Of a DNA stretch of 64,000 nt, positions 63,321-64,000 are shown piece after piece. The DNA comes from Calliopsis andreniformis (taxonomy: Eukaryota > Arthropoda > Insecta > Hymenoptera > Andrenidae). The notes under the pieces are model-generated. The model ran no database searches, had not been told where the DNA came from, and saw only the letters and a list, made by a program, of their open reading frames with translations. The position numbers and the translations under genes were made by a program. The stretch is taken from positions 744,001 through 808,000 of the forward strand of contig NW_027480545.1 in the NCBI RefSeq assembly GCF_051401765.1, in the 5' to 3' direction. Position 1 is the first letter of the stretch. The number at the start of each line of letters is the position of its first letter.

Positions 63321-64000
63321 AATACTCAATCATTAATCCTCAATCCTCAATCCTCAATCTTCAATCCTCAATCCCAAATACTCAATCCTCAATCCTCAAT
63401 CCTCAATCATCAATCATCAATCCTCAATCTTCAATACTCAATCCTCAATCCTCAATCCTCAATCCTCAATCCTCAATCATCAATCCTCAATCCTCAATCC
63501 TCAATGCTCAACCTTTAATCCTCAATCCTCAATCCTCAATCTTCAATCCTCAATCCTCAATCCTCAATCCTCAATCCTCAATCCTCAATCCTCAATCCTC
63601 AATCTTCAATCCTCAATACTCAGTCTTCAATCCTCAATACTCGATCCTCAATCCTCAGTCCTCATTCTTCAATCCTCAATACCCAATCCTCAATCTTCAA
63701 TCCTCAATCCTCAATCCTCAATTCTCAATCCTCTATCCTCAATCCTAAGACCTCAAACATCAATACTCAACCATCGGTCCTCGTCCTGAATCCACAACCC
63801 TCAATCCTCAATTCTCAGTCTTCAATCCTCAATACTCAATCTTCAATCCTCAATCCTCAATTCTCAATCCTCAATACTCAATCCTCAATCGTCAATCCTC
63901 AATCCCCAATCCTCAATCTTCAATACTCAATCCTCAATCTTCAATCCTCAATACTCAATCTTCAATCCTCAATCCTCAATCCTCAATCCTCAATCCTCAT
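63320..64000 (+). repeat. Partner of 53.65-54.33 kb, cut by window end
   Basis: Offset 9,671 from 53,650 to the last base. From about 63,840 it is also the start of a third copy of the 3,479-offset segment, so the array continues beyond this window with the same kind of modules. Confidence 0.87.

Larger units (their letters stand above)
1..64000. repeat. Heptanucleotide satellite array (TCCTCAA)n filling the window
   Basis: Every line of the window is made of CAATCCT-phase heptamers. Common variant units are CAATCTT, CAATACT, CAATACC, CAATTCT, CAGTCCT, CAAACCT, CAATCAT, CATTCTT and CAACCCT. Neither array edge is present and I found no stretch of unrelated sequence. G is very rare on the + strand, so C/G asymmetry is extreme and constant. 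The consensus has no stop codon in any + frame, while the - strand has a TGA every 21 nt in each frame, so long open frames arise on + only. I see no promoter, ribosome binding site, terminator, RNA gene or codon-use signal. The array is most likely satellite DNA of a eukaryotic heterochromatic region; a bacterial source or assembly inflation cannot be excluded from sequence alone. Confidence 0.97.

Noticed and set aside
1..64000. CRISPR-like array with L-blocks as repeats
   Set aside because: L-blocks are 140 bp, irregularly spaced (about 400-2,500 bp), and the intervals are the same heptamer array and not unique spacers.
1..64000. tRNA, rRNA or other structured RNA genes
   Set aside because: The near absence of G on + and of C on - leaves almost no pairing potential; no cloverleaf or conserved rRNA motif was seen.
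1..64000. Assigning the array to bacterial heptamer repeats (for example cyanobacterial STRR families)
   Set aside because: The unit length matches, but those arrays are short and intergenic, and I cannot match the unit to a known family without a search.
1..64000. Inverted duplications
   Set aside because: All 58 full L-blocks, the stub and all modules read in the same direction. No GGATTGA-rich stretch appears on the + strand.

Overview
The whole 64-kb window is one uninterrupted tandem array of a heptanucleotide, TCCTCAA on the + strand (TTGAGGA on the - strand), roughly 9,100 units. I find no unique flanking sequence, no credible protein-coding gene, no tRNA or rRNA, no CRISPR array and no recognisable mobile element. 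Almost every base can be read as a CAATCCT-type unit with 0 to 4 substitutions. The + strand is almost free of G. All motifs point the same way and I saw no inverted segment. The organism cannot be named from this sequence. An array this long with no edge is most typical of eukaryotic satellite DNA (pericentromeric, subtelomeric or other heterochromatin). Heptamer repeats also occur in bacteria, where arrays are normally far shorter, so a bacterial source or an assembly-inflated array is not excluded.

The array is layered. (1) The base unit is 7 bp. (2) A rare 6-bp unit recurs in one context, after CAACCCT and CAGYCCT (examples CGTCCT, CATCCT, CATTCT, CATAGT, GGTCCC). It shifts the heptamer register by one base. 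(3) A diverged cassette of 20 heptamers, here called the L-block (140 bp, starting CAACAAT-CAGTTGT and ending CAGTCCC or CAGTCCT), occurs 58 times plus one two-unit stub. It falls into five sequence subtypes (L1 to L5). (4) A D-element carries a 7-bp inverted repeat and occurs seven times. (5) Kilobase segments built from these parts have been duplicated repeatedly, giving nested higher-order repeats.

Layout: 1-7.1 kb is the most heterogeneous part, with L1, L2-like and L4 blocks and modules reused near 25, 52-56 and 63 kb. 7.1-10.6 kb recurs at 16.5-19.5 kb, and 14.8-18.3 kb is itself a tandem pair. 10.6-15.45 kb recurs at 31.6-36.8 kb. 20.2-23.4 kb recurs at 47.0-50.2 kb. 25.8-34.2 kb is a tandem duplication (3.9 and 4.5 kb copies). 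36.8-48.4 kb is a duplication of about 5.1-5.4 kb at roughly 6.3-kb offset. 50.7-56.3 kb holds a 2.1-kb segment repeated at 3,479-bp offset. 58.8-62.4 kb is a 1,796-bp tandem duplication with no difference that I noticed. The right end (63.3-64.0 kb) repeats 53.65-54.33 kb and runs off the window.

Segment length differences between paired copies are 7n or 7n-1 bases, the -1 matching inclusion of one 6-bp unit. This points to unequal exchange or replication slippage in heptamer register as the main driver. Long open frames on the + strand (up to 784 codons) are a by-product: the heptamer has no stop in any + frame and reads as the same seven-residue repeat in all three. I therefore annotate no CDS.
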